Positions 26,294 through 36,015 are shown, numbered from the stretch's first letter. The stretch: DNA of 64,000 nt from UBA5859 sp041940025 (GCA_041940025.1 JBGTSY010000004.1:163731-227730), one strand, 5' to 3'. Numbers and translations are program-made. Notes: a model not told the origin generated them from the sequence alone.

Positions 26294-27082
26294 ATGGGTA
26301 TGTTAGCGGGGAAAAGAATTTTAATTGTCGGGATTGCAAGCAATCGCTCCATCGCCTCAGGGATAGCCAATGCCATGCATCGAGAGGGCGCTGAACTGGC
26401 CTTCACCTATCAGAACGACAAACTCAAGTCCCGCGTTGAAAAGATCGCCGAGGCGTGCGGCTCTAATTTACTCGCGCCCTGTGATGTGACCAATGACCAA
26501 GAAATTGAGGAGGTGTTCAAGACGCTAGGGAACACCTGGGACGGGATCGATGGCATTGTGCACTCAGTGGCCTTTGCTCCCGGTGACCATTTGGAGGGGG
26601 ATTACCTGGAAAACCTCACCCGAGACGGGTTTAAACTGTCCCAAGACATCAGCGCCTACAGTTTTGCCGCGTTGGCAAAAGCCGCTCGTCCAATGATGCG
26701 TGACCGGCAAAGTGCCCTACTCACCCTCACTTATCTCGGCTCCCAACGCGTCCTGCCCAATTACAATGTGATGGGGGTGGCCAAGGCAAGTCTGGAGGCC
26801 AATGTGCGCTACATGGCCGCCGCCTTGGGACCAGACAACATTAGAGTCAATGCCATCTCTGCGGGACCGATTCGTACCTTGGCTGCTTCTGGTATCGGAG
26901 ATTTTCGCAAGCTTTTGTCCGTGGCGGAAACCATGGCACCCATGCGTCGCAATGTGACCATAGAAGAAGTCGGAAACGTTGCTGCATTCCTCTGTTCTGA
27001 TTTAGCCTCAGCGGTGACCGGTGAAATTATGTACGTGGACAACGGTATTAATATTATGGGTGCGACCCCGTTAGAAAAATAG
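26294..27082 (+). CDS. fabI: enoyl-[acyl-carrier-protein] reductase (NADH) FabI
   Basis: Last step of each fatty acid elongation round; reduces the enoyl-ACP double bond. The 262-residue short-chain dehydrogenase begins MGMLAGKRILIVGIASNRSIASGIA, the FabI cofactor motif. The active-site pattern Tyr-x6-Lys is seen in YNVMGVAK after LTYLGSQRVLPN. The loop around AGPIRTLAASGI is the substrate-binding segment. GAGG lies eight bases before the ATG at 26294. Fatty-acid synthesis is cytoplasmic. This is the usual target of triclosan; nothing in the sequence suggests a resistance change, but I cannot check individual positions against a reference. Confidence 0.96.
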   Translation: MGMLAGKRILIVGIASNRSIASGIANAMHREGAELAFTYQNDKLKSRVEKIAEACGSNLLAPCDVTNDQEIEEVFKTLGNTWDGIDGIVHSVAFAPGDHLEGDYLENLTRDGFKLSQDISAYSFAALAKAARPMMRDRQSALLTLTYLGSQRVLPNYNVMGVAKASLEANVRYMAAALGPDNIRVNAISAGPIRTLAASGIGDFRKLLSVAETMAPMRRNVTIEEVGNVAAFLCSDLASAVTGEIMYVDNGINIMGATPLEK

Positions 27083-27085
27083 TGG

Positions 27086-27111
27086 CGTTGTCCGCTGTTT
27101 CATTGACAACG
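27086..27111 (+). other. hairpin after fabI
   Basis: CGTTGTC (27086-27092) pairs with GACAACG (27105-27111) over a 12-base loop, starting three bases after the fabI stop. There is no T-run, so at best it is an mRNA-end structure between convergent fabI and ppiD. Confidence 0.35.
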
Positions 27112-27170
27112 AGATAAGAATCCTGGTTACCCAGTTCACACGCACAGTGATGGCACCTGACTGATTGCTC

Positions 27171-29111
27171 TTAATTCAGCTCAGAGATATCCTGAATTTC
27201 AATATCCATGCTCTGTTTAAGCGAGGAGACATAAGCGTCGAACTGTTCTAATGCCAGCGTCCGGTTCAACTCAGTCCTCTGCACCTGTTGGGTGGAGTCA
27301 CTCAATGCTGCCAACGTGCCATCTTCTACAGAATGCAGTCTGATGGCTATCAGGTTCCCCTGATCATCCTCCACAGAATCCACCACGGGCTTGCCATCAA
27401 CGGGTTTGGGCATTGAGAACACTTTGCTAATTCTGGCACTCATACTTGTGCCTGGGGGGCTACGGGTTTGTCCGTCAACAGATTCTAGTTTGAGGTTAAA
27501 TTCCCGTGCAAAAAATTCGGCATCTTCCCCCGCTGTCAAACCTTTCAGGACCAAATCCATCTGTTGTTGGGCCTGTTGCTTGGCTTGATCAGACATCCAA
27601 GCCTGTTTCACTTCGTCAGCCACCTGCTGGTACTCTTTTTGATGACTGGGTTGATATTCTGCGACTCGTAGCACGATCAAGTGATCCGGAGACAGTTCGA
27701 TAGGTTCGCTGTTTAATCCGGATTGCAGTAGGTCTTCACTAAAAACCTGATTCACAATATTGCGATTGGCACCTAATCCTGACGTTGTTCCTGCCTCCGT
27801 GAGCCAACCGAGTTGCTGCACCTGTAGACCCAACATATCCGCAGCAGGCTCTAAACTATCAGGATATTCAAATGCCATGCTCGCCAGGGTTTCGGATAAC
27901 TCGTAAAATTGTTCTTCCTGCCATTGACTCGTTAACAGTTGCGCAATCTCCTCTTTGACCTCTTCAAAGGGTTTTATTTGTACCGGTTCAATCAAAGTTG
28001 TTTGAACCAAATGCACGCCAAATGTACTTTGAATAGGTTCTGACACTTCGTTAACATTTAACGCGTAAACGGCCGCTTCTACGGCCGGATCAAACTGTCC
28101 ACGAATCACCCAACCTAACTCTCCACCCGCTTCAGCAGAGCCTGGATCTTCTGAAAACTCGCGCGCCACCTCTGCAAAGGATTTGCCTTGTTCTATTTGC
28201 TCACGTAACGCGGTTGCCCGCTCCAGCACAGCGTCTACCGCCGTCGAGTCTGCGTCCGGCTCTAATGTCAGCAAAATATGTGCAGCTTTGCGCCGCTCAG
28301 GTCGCGTGTAATCTGCTAGATTTTCTTCATAATAGAAAATCAGATCTTCGCGGTTAAGTTGTTGTGATTCAGGTAGTGCGGATGCATGTAGTTCCAGATA
28401 TTCCACTTTCGCTCGCGCTTCTGACACGAATTCTTGTGGATTGTTTTGATAAAATTCTTTTAATTGTGCGTCGTTAGGTTCCGGCGCACCGCTAAATTTT
28501 GTGGTATCCAGTTCAATATAGTCGTAGCTGCGACTCTGCTTGTCCCGGGCCACCTTTTGCGCCACCTGTGGCGAAGTGACGAATGCCGTTTGAATCACGC
28601 CCTGCTCTATTTGTCTAACAAGTAAATCCCGCATGATGGCAGCTTCGTACTGTTGCGGCGTGAGATTGTTCACTCTTAGCAACTCTTCATATTGGTTCTG
28701 GTTGAATGTGCCCTCCACTTGAAATGCGTCATCAGCACTGATGGTCTGTTGAACTTCTGCCGTCGACACGCGATAGCCGGATTGATAGCCATGTTGGCGC
28801 AATACGGAGGTGCGAATCACTTCATCTATCGCCTCCTGCCTTAGCAGCTCATCGATACTTCTGCCCTCAACAGTAGGTGCCGAAAAATCTACTTGGTCAC
28901 CCAACAGTTGTTTCAGTCTTTCACGCTTGATGAAATAGAGTCGTCTATACTCCTGCGCCGAAATGGGCTCACCATTCACTTGAGCGAAACCTTCGTTGCC
29001 ACCACCAGAAAAGTAGTTGCTTACTCCCCACAAAGCAAATGGCACAATCAAAATTGCGACAATCACCGTGGCGAGAATACCTTTTAGTTTTTCGCGAATC
29101 GTTCCCAGCAT
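27171..29111 (-). CDS. ppiD: periplasmic folding chaperone PpiD (SurA N-terminal and parvulin domains)
   Basis: Inner-membrane-anchored chaperone facing the periplasm, near the Sec translocon. The 646-residue protein has one N-terminal membrane helix (ILATVIVAILIVPFALWGV), a SurA_N-like chaperone region (residues about 40-260), a parvulin domain (RRKAAHILLTLEPDADS to FGVHLVQTTLI, about 275-380), and a C-terminal region. GGAGAAGAG precedes the ATG. The start codon lies about 20 bases after a strong terminator that follows tRNA-Asp, so it either depends on readthrough or on a promoter inside the tRNA region. Downstream of lon-hupB as in many gammaproteobacteria. Confidence 0.93.
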   Translation of the reverse strand: MLGTIREKLKGILATVIVAILIVPFALWGVSNYFSGGGNEGFAQVNGEPISAQEYRRLYFIKRERLKQLLGDQVDFSAPTVEGRSIDELLRQEAIDEVIRTSVLRQHGYQSGYRVSTAEVQQTISADDAFQVEGTFNQNQYEELLRVNNLTPQQYEAAIMRDLLVRQIEQGVIQTAFVTSPQVAQKVARDKQSRSYDYIELDTTKFSGAPEPNDAQLKEFYQNNPQEFVSEARAKVEYLELHASALPESQQLNREDLIFYYEENLADYTRPERRKAAHILLTLEPDADSTAVDAVLERATALREQIEQGKSFAEVAREFSEDPGSAEAGGELGWVIRGQFDPAVEAAVYALNVNEVSEPIQSTFGVHLVQTTLIEPVQIKPFEEVKEEIAQLLTSQWQEEQFYELSETLASMAFEYPDSLEPAADMLGLQVQQLGWLTEAGTTSGLGANRNIVNQVFSEDLLQSGLNSEPIELSPDHLIVLRVAEYQPSHQKEYQQVADEVKQAWMSDQAKQQAQQQMDLVLKGLTAGEDAEFFAREFNLKLESVDGQTRSPPGTSMSARISKVFSMPKPVDGKPVVDSVEDDQGNLIAIRLHSVEDGTLAALSDSTQQVQRTELNRTLALEQFDAYVSSLKQSMDIEIQDISELN

Positions 29112-29132
29112 CTAGACTCTTCTCCATAAGAT

Positions 29133-29166
29133 AAAAAAAACGCACCCCTGGGAGTGCGATTTTTTT
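29133..29166 (-). terminator. bidirectional intrinsic terminator between tRNA-Asp and ppiD
   Basis: The hairpin at 29141-29158 (CGCAC/GTGCG stem plus inner CC/GG pairs around a CA mismatch) is flanked by eight A on the left and a T-run on the right. On the minus strand it ends the hupB-tRNA transcript with eight T. The ppiD start codon is only 22 bases beyond. Confidence 0.8.
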
Positions 29167-29181
29167 ATTCTAAAGGACAGA

Positions 29182-29258
29182 TGGCGGAGTGGACGGGACT
29201 CGAACCCGCGACCACCGGCGTGACAGGCCGGTATTCTAACCAACTGAACTACCACTCC
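29182..29258 (-). tRNA. tRNA-Asp (GTC)
   Basis: The reverse strand gives a 77-base cloverleaf starting GGAGTGGTAG and ending in an encoded CCA. The anticodon loop reads CTGTCAC (anticodon GTC), the T-loop GGTTCGAGTCC. It matches the E. coli tRNA-Asp closely. Second tRNA of a hupB, tRNA-Val, tRNA-Asp run. Confidence 0.97.
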
Positions 29259-29276
29259 GACGTTCCCTATTTTACT

Positions 29277-29352
29277 TGGTGGGTGCTGAGGGGATCGAAC
29301 CCCCGACCCTCGCCTTGTAAGGGCGATGCTCTCCCAGCTGAGCTAAGCACCC
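29277..29352 (-). tRNA. tRNA-Val (TAC)
   Basis: The reverse strand gives a 76-base cloverleaf starting GGGTGCTTAGCT and ending in an encoded CCA. The anticodon loop is CTTACAA (anticodon TAC). Its 5' end lies only eight bases after the hupB stop codon, so RNase P cleavage would set the hupB mRNA 3' end. Confidence 0.97.
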
Positions 29353-29360
29353 AGTTTACG

Positions 29361-29633
29361 CTAGTTGACGGCGTCTTTCAGAGCCTTTCCTGCTTTAAAC
29401 GAAGGTACCTTCGCCGCAGGAATATCTATCTCAGCACCGGTCTGCGGATTACGTCCCTTGCGCGCCGCCCGCTCAGAGACCTTGTAGGTTCCGAAACCCG
29501 CAATCGCTATTTGCTCCCCTGATTTCAATACATCTGAAATAGTGGAAATAAACGCATCCAGCGCTTTCGCGGCGTCTGCTTTAGGTATATTTGCTGATTC
29601 CGCCATGGAATCGATCAATTCGGATTTATTCAC
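29361..29633 (-). CDS. hupB: DNA-binding protein HU-beta
   Basis: Nucleoid protein that bends DNA as an HU dimer. The 90-residue length and MNKSELIDSMAESANIPK start are standard. The beta-arm with GRNPQTGAEIDIPAAKVPSFKAGKALKDAVN is complete. The start is a GTG with GAAGGGG eight bases upstream, next to a run of eight T. It lies between lon and two tRNA genes. HU works throughout the chromosome; no partner is needed beyond a second HU chain. Confidence 0.97.
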   Translation of the reverse strand: MNKSELIDSMAESANIPKADAAKALDAFISTISDVLKSGEQIAIAGFGTYKVSERAARKGRNPQTGAEIDIPAAKVPSFKAGKALKDAVN

Positions 29634-29724
29634 AAAAAAAACCCCTTCAAATGAAGAAAAGCCTAACCCCGCGGAAGGCGCACTTTATACCAGTTGGCCT
29701 GAAAGGCGTCAAGGAATCAATTGG

Positions 29725-32163
29725 TTAGTGCGTACTTACTGAGCCAACTTTGGATGGATTGCCTTCCTGGTCGGAAGAATCCTGTAGATTATCAGCTTCA
29801 GACGAACTGGACAAAGGTTCAGGTAGCCTCGTTAAAGCGACCTCAAACACTTGGTCTATCCACTGAACTGGACGAATATCAAGATCTTGTAATAAGTTTT
29901 TGGGAATTTCTTTCAGGTCCCGCTTGTTTTCTTCTGGTATGAGAACGGTTTTTATACCACCGCGATGCGCTGCCAATAGTTTTTCTTTCAAACCGCCGAT
30001 TGGCAGTACCTTACCTCTTAAAGTGATCTCTCCGGTCATGGCGACTCCCGCATGAACCGGTATGCCCGTGAGTGCAGAGACAAGTGCGGTACACATAGCA
30101 CAGCCCGCGCTGGGACCATCCTTAGGCGTCGCGCCCTCCGGTACATGGATATGCACATCTCTCTTTTCATAAAACTCAGAGCTGATACCCAACACCTCAG
30201 CACGGCTACGAACCACTGTCATCGCTGCTTGTATCGATTCCTGCATCACATCGCCCAACTGACCGGTAGAAGTGAATTTGCCTTTACCTTCCACTACAGT
30301 GGCCTCGATATTCAGCAGCTCACCGCCCACTTCTGTCCAAGCCAATCCCGTCACTTGACCTACCCAGTTTTGCTCTTCGGCAAGACCGTAGCGGAATCGA
30401 GGCACACCTAGATATTTTTCCAGTCCCCGAGCATTGATCACGGTTTTGTCACCAGACTTTTTCAGCAGAATATTCTTCACCACCTTACGGCAAATTTTCG
30501 AAATTTCCCTCTCAAGTGCACGCACGCCTGCTTCTCTGGTATAGGTGCGAATGATTTCCCGCAAGGCAGAGTCTGAGATGGTCAGCTCTTCGCTTTTCAG
30601 CCCATTATTCTTCATCTGCTTCGGTACCAGATATTTACTCGCGATAGCCAGTTTTTCATCCTCTGTATAGCCCGGGATGCGAATCACTTCCATACGATCC
30701 AATAATGGACCGGGTATATTCATAGAATTAGACGTGGCCACAAACATCACATCAGAAAGATCGTAATCCACCTCCAGGTAGTGATCGTTAAAGCTATTAT
30801 TCTGTTCCGGATCTAACACCTCCAACAGAGCGGAAGAGGGATCGCCGCGAAAATCCATCGACATTTTGTCTATTTCGTCCAGCAGGAAAAATGGATTTTT
30901 GGTGCCCGCATTGGACATCTTTTGAATGATTTTACCGGGCATTGATCCTATATAGGTGCGACGATGGCCACGTATTTCTGCTTCGTCTCTAACGCCACCC
31001 AAAGACATGCGTACGAATTTCCGATTGGTCGCACGCGCAATGGACTGTCCCAAAGATGTCTTGCCCACCCCAGGTGGACCCACCAAACATAGAATCGGAC
31101 CTTTCGGATTTTTCACTCTCTGCTGAACGGCGAGAAATTCTAGAATGCGTTCTTTAACCTCTTCTAACCCGTAGTGATCTTCATTCAAAATTTCACTCGC
31201 TTTGGCCAGATCTTTTGAGACCTTGGAGCGTTTCTTCCAAGGGACATTCACCATCCACTCGATGTAACTGCGCACCACCGCTGCTTCAGCGGACATAGGT
31301 GACATCATCTTTAACTTTTTGAGTTCAGAATCTGCCTTTTCCCGCGCACCCTTTGGCATGCCCGACGCTTCAACTTTTTTACTCAGTTCTTCTAGTTCAT
31401 TGGGCGCTTCATCCATCTCACCCAACTCTTTTTGAATTGCTTTCATCTGCTCATTGAGATAATACTCGCGCTGACTTTTTTCCATCTGTCGCTTCACGCG
31501 TCCACGTATCCGTTTCTCAACCTGCAACAGATCAATTTCGGACTCCATCAATGACATCAAATGTTCTAATCTCTCATTCAGATCTTCTATCTCTAGGATC
31601 CGCTGTTTTTCGTCTAATTTAAGAGACATATGCGCGGCGATGGTATCAGCCAAACGGCCAGCTTCATCAATTCCAGACAAAGAGGTTAAGATCTCCGGCG
31701 GTACTTTTTTATTCAATTTCACATATTGGTCAAATTGATTGAATAGCGAGCGGGTTAACACCTCACTCTCTTTTTCATCTATTTCTGGAGCAGCCAATAC
31801 GGTGCCATTCGCTAAGAAAAATTCCTCATTCTCAAGAAAGTTCACTACTTTGGCACGCTCATTACCTTCTACTAATACCTTCACGGTTCCGTCGGGCAAC
31901 TTTAGTAGCTGTAAGATGTTGGACAGGGTACCGACCTCATAAAGATCAGTGGTATCGGGATTATCTACGTCCGCACTCTTCTGTGCTAACAGCAAGATCT
32001 GTTTATCCCCTGCCATGGCGCTTTCCAAAGCTTTGATCGATTTTTCCCTGCCGACAAACAAAGGAATAACCATATAGGGATAGACCACTACATCCCGTAG
32101 CGGTAATACTGGAATAGTGATCACATCGCTATCCGATGTCGAAGCTGTATCTGTAGATTCCAT
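29725..32163 (-). CDS. lon: ATP-dependent protease Lon
   Basis: Homohexameric AAA+ serine protease for misfolded and regulatory proteins. The 812-residue protein has the N-terminal LON substrate-binding domain (residues about 15-210), a coiled region, the AAA+ module with Walker A GPPGVGKTS, and the C-terminal protease domain with the catalytic Ser in PKDGPSAGC and the Lys in the KLLAAHRGGIKTV region. It is full length. The C-terminal tail beyond the protease is short, Ser-rich and acidic. Preceded by clpX in the same direction. Heat-shock control is expected, but I could not identify a clear sigma-32 promoter in the 146-base gap. Confidence 0.97.
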   Translation of the reverse strand: MESTDTASTSDSDVITIPVLPLRDVVVYPYMVIPLFVGREKSIKALESAMAGDKQILLLAQKSADVDNPDTTDLYEVGTLSNILQLLKLPDGTVKVLVEGNERAKVVNFLENEEFFLANGTVLAAPEIDEKESEVLTRSLFNQFDQYVKLNKKVPPEILTSLSGIDEAGRLADTIAAHMSLKLDEKQRILEIEDLNERLEHLMSLMESEIDLLQVEKRIRGRVKRQMEKSQREYYLNEQMKAIQKELGEMDEAPNELEELSKKVEASGMPKGAREKADSELKKLKMMSPMSAEAAVVRSYIEWMVNVPWKKRSKVSKDLAKASEILNEDHYGLEEVKERILEFLAVQQRVKNPKGPILCLVGPPGVGKTSLGQSIARATNRKFVRMSLGGVRDEAEIRGHRRTYIGSMPGKIIQKMSNAGTKNPFFLLDEIDKMSMDFRGDPSSALLEVLDPEQNNSFNDHYLEVDYDLSDVMFVATSNSMNIPGPLLDRMEVIRIPGYTEDEKLAIASKYLVPKQMKNNGLKSEELTISDSALREIIRTYTREAGVRALEREISKICRKVVKNILLKKSGDKTVINARGLEKYLGVPRFRYGLAEEQNWVGQVTGLAWTEVGGELLNIEATVVEGKGKFTSTGQLGDVMQESIQAAMTVVRSRAEVLGISSEFYEKRDVHIHVPEGATPKDGPSAGCAMCTALVSALTGIPVHAGVAMTGEITLRGKVLPIGGLKEKLLAAHRGGIKTVLIPEENKRDLKEIPKNLLQDLDIRPVQWIDQVFEVALTRLPEPLSSSSEADNLQDSSDQEGNPSKVGSVSTH

Positions 32164-32309
32164 GCCGTGTTCCTTAGTTAGACCTTTTTTTCAGTGAAAA
32201 ATGGTCAATCAATATGTATCGCCATGATCGGCAGAGACACAATAAATAGTTGCAGAGTATGAGGTGCCCAAGGAAAAGTATTTTTCCGTTCCGGTACAGT
32301 TAAAATGTT

Positions 32310-33593
32310 CTATTCAGAAGCAGCAGCGGGCGCATCTGAATTTTCATAGAGCATAATTGGTTCAGATTCTCCACGCACAACGCCTTCATCAATGACTACT
32401 TTGCTGACGTGTTCCATCGCTGGTAATTCATACATAGTATCCAACAATACATGCTCCATAATAGAACGTAATCCGCGGGCCCCTGTTTTCCGCTCCATTG
32501 CTTTTCTAGCTATAGCTATGAGGGCATCATCGCGAAGTTCAAGTTCGCAATCTTCCATTTCAAACAATTTTGCATATTGCTTGGTCAGTGCATTTTTCGG
32601 CTCTTTAAGAATTTGCACTAAGGAGTGTTCATCCAACTCCTCAAGGGTCGCGATCACAGGCAAACGACCGACAAATTCTGGGATTAAGCCATAACGGGTT
32701 AAGTCTTCCGGCTCAACTTGACTCACCAATTCGGCTGAGGATTCAAAGTCCTCTTCACCCTTCACTTCAGCACCAAATCCGATACCTGTTTTTTCAGAGC
32801 GTTCTCGAATGACTCGCTCCAAGCCCGCGAAAGCACCGCCACAAATAAACAGGATGTTGGAGGTATCCACTTGCAAAAATTCCTGTTGCGGATGTTTACG
32901 GCCTCCCTGTGGGGGTACCGAAGCCACCGTCCCCTCAATCAACTTCAGCAAAGCCTGTTGCACGCCTTCACCAGACACATCTCGGGTAATGGACGGATTA
33001 TCTGATTTACGTGAAATCTTATCTATTTCATCAATATAGACTATACCGGTTTGCGCTTTTTCAACATCGTAATCACACTTTTGCAACAACTTCTGGATGA
33101 TATTTTCAACGTCTTCACCCACATAACCGGCTTCGGTTAAAGTGGTGGCGTCGGCAATGGTAAATGGTACATTTAAGAACCGAGCCAACGTTTCGGCAAG
33201 CAGAGTCTTACCGCTTCCGGTAGGGCCAATTAGCAAGATATTACTTTTCGAAAGCTCTACTTCATCCTTGCCTTTATCTCGCAACAATCGCTTATAGTGA
33301 TTGTAAACGGCTACTGACAATATTTTCTTGGCACGGGCTTGGCCAATGACATACTCATCCAGAATGGCGTGAATTTCCTGTGGGGAGGGCAAGCTTGTCC
33401 TTTTTTCGCTGTCAGCCGCTTCCTGGATCTCCTCACGAATGATGTCGTTACACAAATCTACACATTCGTCGCAGACAAAAACAGACGGTCCAGCAATTAA
33501 TTTCCTGACTTCATGTTGGCTTTTGCCACAAAACGAACAGTAAAGTAATTTACCATCGTCTTTACCACCTCTACCAATTCTATCGTCGCTCAT
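32310..33593 (-). CDS. clpX: ATPase subunit ClpX
   Basis: AAA+ unfoldase that feeds substrates into ClpP. The 427-residue protein starts MSDDRIGRGGKDDGKLLYC, with the N-terminal Zn domain (CSFCGKSQ and CDECVDLC), followed by GPTGSGKTLLAETLAR (Walker A), YIDEIDKI (Walker B) and the sensor/IGF-containing region. The ClpP-binding loop IGFGAEVK is present. I choose the ATG at 33593, with AGAGGTG upstream; a longer 24-codon extension lacks homology. A possible promoter lies in the clpP-clpX gap. Partner gene clpP is 172 bases upstream in the same direction. Confidence 0.96.
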   Translation of the reverse strand: MSDDRIGRGGKDDGKLLYCSFCGKSQHEVRKLIAGPSVFVCDECVDLCNDIIREEIQEAADSEKRTSLPSPQEIHAILDEYVIGQARAKKILSVAVYNHYKRLLRDKGKDEVELSKSNILLIGPTGSGKTLLAETLARFLNVPFTIADATTLTEAGYVGEDVENIIQKLLQKCDYDVEKAQTGIVYIDEIDKISRKSDNPSITRDVSGEGVQQALLKLIEGTVASVPPQGGRKHPQQEFLQVDTSNILFICGGAFAGLERVIRERSEKTGIGFGAEVKGEEDFESSAELVSQVEPEDLTRYGLIPEFVGRLPVIATLEELDEHSLVQILKEPKNALTKQYAKLFEMEDCELELRDDALIAIARKAMERKTGARGLRSIMEHVLLDTMYELPAMEHVSKVVIDEGVVRGESEPIMLYENSDAPAAASE

Positions 33594-33637
33594 CGCAACA
33601 CCTCTTTCATTTGAATGGGTCGCACCGCATGATTTAT

Positions 33638-33665
33638 AAAATAGCCCCCTTCCGCTGTTTTTCAA
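33638..33665 (-). promoter_or_regulatory. possible clpX promoter
   Basis: On the minus strand TTGAAA (33660-33665) and TATTTT (33638-33643) are separated by 16 bases, matching sigma-70 consensus at five and four of six positions. It would give clpX its own transcript within the clpP-clpX gap. Confidence 0.35.
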
Positions 33666-33765
33666 TTACCTCTTCTACATTAATCCCCATCAAACTCATT
33701 TCAGTTACATCCACCTTGACTGTTGATTACTCACATACCATGCACAGATTATGCCCGGTAACTTA

Positions 33766-34410
33766 CTAATCCTCTTCGACTTCTTCTCTTGCAGACATCA
33801 CTTTATCAATTAATCCATACTCTTTTGAAGCTTCTGCGCTGAGAAAATTGTCGCGTTCTGTATCCTGCTCAATACGCGCCATGGACTGCCCAGTATGTTT
33901 CACCATGATTTCATTCAATCTCGCTTTCACTGTCAACAATTCCTGGGCATGTATTTGAATATCAGTCACTTGACCTTGCACACCTCCCAAAGGCTGATGA
34001 ATCATGATACGGGAATGAGGTAATGCGTAGCGTTTACCTTTCGCACCAGCCGTTAACAATAAGGCACCCATACTTGCCGCTTGACCGATACAAACCGTGC
34101 TCACATTCGGTCTGATAAACTGCATGGTATCGTAAATAGCCAATCCTGCGGTGACGGAACCACCCGGTGAATTGATGTACAGCGCGATATCTTTATTTGG
34201 ATTTTCCGCTTCTAAAAACAACAGCTGAGCCACCACTAAATTAGCCATATGATCTTCCACCTGGCCTACCAAAAAGATGACTCTCTCCTTGAGTAATCTG
34301 GAGTAAATATCAAAAGCTCTTTCACCCCGCGCAGTATACTCCACCACCATTGGCACCAAGCCCTGAGCATGGGGTGTGCCATTGCCTATCTCATTGTTTT
34401 TATCGGTCAT
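33766..34410 (-). CDS. clpP: ATP-dependent Clp protease proteolytic subunit ClpP
   Basis: Barrel-shaped serine protease that degrades chains threaded by ClpX or ClpA. About 214 residues from MTDKNNEIG. The catalytic Ser is in GQAASMGA, the His in HSRIMIHQP, and the Asp in the later QDTERDNF segment. The N-terminal axial loop region LVPMVVEYTARGERAFDIYSRLL is intact. Two ATGs lie six bases apart, at 34416 and 34410, after AAAGGA; the choice is uncertain. It lies between tig and clpX, the classic order. Confidence 0.96.
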   Translation of the reverse strand: MTDKNNEIGNGTPHAQGLVPMVVEYTARGERAFDIYSRLLKERVIFLVGQVEDHMANLVVAQLLFLEAENPNKDIALYINSPGGSVTAGLAIYDTMQFIRPNVSTVCIGQAASMGALLLTAGAKGKRYALPHSRIMIHQPLGGVQGQVTDIQIHAQELLTVKARLNEIMVKHTGQSMARIEQDTERDNFLSAEASKEYGLIDKVMSAREEVEED

Positions 34411-34531
34411 ATGCATGATTTCCTTTATCATTTACCTCGCAGAATTCCCTTTGGTACCACTTCATTTCGTCAGCTTTTGGCACGAACTTGTCCACTAAAT
34501 TAGACAACTTTCAATCGATTACCGCAACCTA

Positions 34532-35833
34532 TCAATTGGCAGCATTAACAAGCTCATCAAAGGAGACCGGTTTGGTTTCCAACTGGACCTGATCGAGCAC
34601 CCAATCCACCACAGTCTCTTCAAGCACCATGCCCTCCACCTCGGCTAGACGCTCGGGCTGGCTATAGTACCAATTGACCACATGTTCTGGCTGTTCATAA
34701 CTGGCAGCTAACTGTTCGATGGTTTGTCTCACCTTCGTTGGCTCGGCCTGTAACTTTTGAGTTTCTATTATCTCTGCAACAATCAGGCCCAGCGCCACTC
34801 GACGATTCGCTTCTTCCGCAAAAATCTGGTCATCTAAATCGAAATTTTCTAGCTGCCCTGTGCCCTGCATTTGCTGCATCATTTGCGATTTCAATCTAAT
34901 TATTTCTTGAGAAACCATTGACTTAGGTAAGGTGATGGGGTTTTTTTCGAGAACCAGATCCATCACCGCAGTCTTCATTTTATCTTTCACAATACGCTTC
35001 ACTTCCTCTTGCATACGCTCGCGCATGTTGTTCATTAATTCATCAATTCCGCCTTCAATTCCGAAGGACTTTGCGAACTCTTCATCCACTTCCGGGTATT
35101 TAGCGATCTCCACTTTTTTGACTGTGACATCAAATTGCGCTGGTTTTCCGGCGAGTTCCTGATTCGGGTAATCGTCCGGAAAAATAATATCTAGTACTCT
35201 TTTATCACCAGCGTTCACCCCCATGAGACCGGTTTCAAATCCTTCAATAAATGTTCCACTGCCTAACACCAGTGGATGATCTTCCGCTGCCCCACCTTCA
35301 AAGGGTTCTCCATCCACTTTTCCGACAAAATCGATGGTTGCTCTATCGCCCTCTTCCGCCGCCTTATCCTCCTCGACCCACTCTTTACGCTGTTCTCTTA
35401 GCTTATCAAGAATGGTTTCATCGTCTTCAGCAGTGAGTTCAACTTCCAATTTTTCTAGAGTCTGATCTTTCAAATCAGCCAACTCAAATTCGGGAAAAAT
35501 CTCAAACACAGCCTTATATTCAAGCGCATTGCCTTCCTGGTACTCTGATTCGGCCTCTATATTAGGCATGCCCGCAATCTTGAGTTTCTGCTCGCCGATA
35601 GCTTCTTGAAAACTCGACTGAAGGATCTCATTCACTACTTCACGTTTGATCTGTTCACCAAACTGCTTTTTGACTACTCTTTCCGGCACCTTCCCAGGAC
35701 GAAACCCCTTAATTTTTGCCGTCTTAGACAGGTTTCGTAAACGTTCCTTATAAATTTCATCGATACGCTCAGCGGGTACTGCCACCTTCAGGATGCGCTC
35801 TAGTTCACCGCTTTCTTCAATTGATACCTGCAT
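34532..35833 (-). CDS. tig: trigger factor
   Basis: Ribosome-bound chaperone with peptidyl-prolyl isomerase activity. The 433-residue protein has the ribosome-binding signature GFRPGKVP near residue 43 in the N-terminal domain, an FKBP-type domain (residues about 150-245, with RATIDFVGKVDGEPFEGG), and the helical C-terminal arms. It starts at MQVSIEESG with TTGGAG upstream. The start codon is only about 35 bases after a terminator hairpin downstream of tRNA-Leu. It is the first protein gene of the tig-clpP-clpX-lon block. Confidence 0.96.
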   Translation of the reverse strand: MQVSIEESGELERILKVAVPAERIDEIYKERLRNLSKTAKIKGFRPGKVPERVVKKQFGEQIKREVVNEILQSSFQEAIGEQKLKIAGMPNIEAESEYQEGNALEYKAVFEIFPEFELADLKDQTLEKLEVELTAEDDETILDKLREQRKEWVEEDKAAEEGDRATIDFVGKVDGEPFEGGAAEDHPLVLGSGTFIEGFETGLMGVNAGDKRVLDIIFPDDYPNQELAGKPAQFDVTVKKVEIAKYPEVDEEFAKSFGIEGGIDELMNNMRERMQEEVKRIVKDKMKTAVMDLVLEKNPITLPKSMVSQEIIRLKSQMMQQMQGTGQLENFDLDDQIFAEEANRRVALGLIVAEIIETQKLQAEPTKVRQTIEQLAASYEQPEHVVNWYYSQPERLAEVEGMVLEETVVDWVLDQVQLETKPVSFDELVNAAN

Positions 35834-35867
35834 TTAAATTTAACTCCAAGGAATGCTAAAAATGGAC

Positions 35868-35892
35868 AAAAAACAGTAACTTTCTAGTACTG
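35868..35892 (-). terminator. terminator-like hairpin after tRNA-Leu
   Basis: On the minus strand CAGTA pairs with TACTG (35888-35892 with 35874-35878) around a 9-base loop and is followed by six T (35868-35873). The stem is short. The tig ATG is about 35 bases further on. Confidence 0.5.
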
Positions 35893-35930
35893 CACCAAGG
35901 ACAGATTCATCATCCTTGATGAGAGATGAC

Positions 35931-36015
<85 letters not shown>

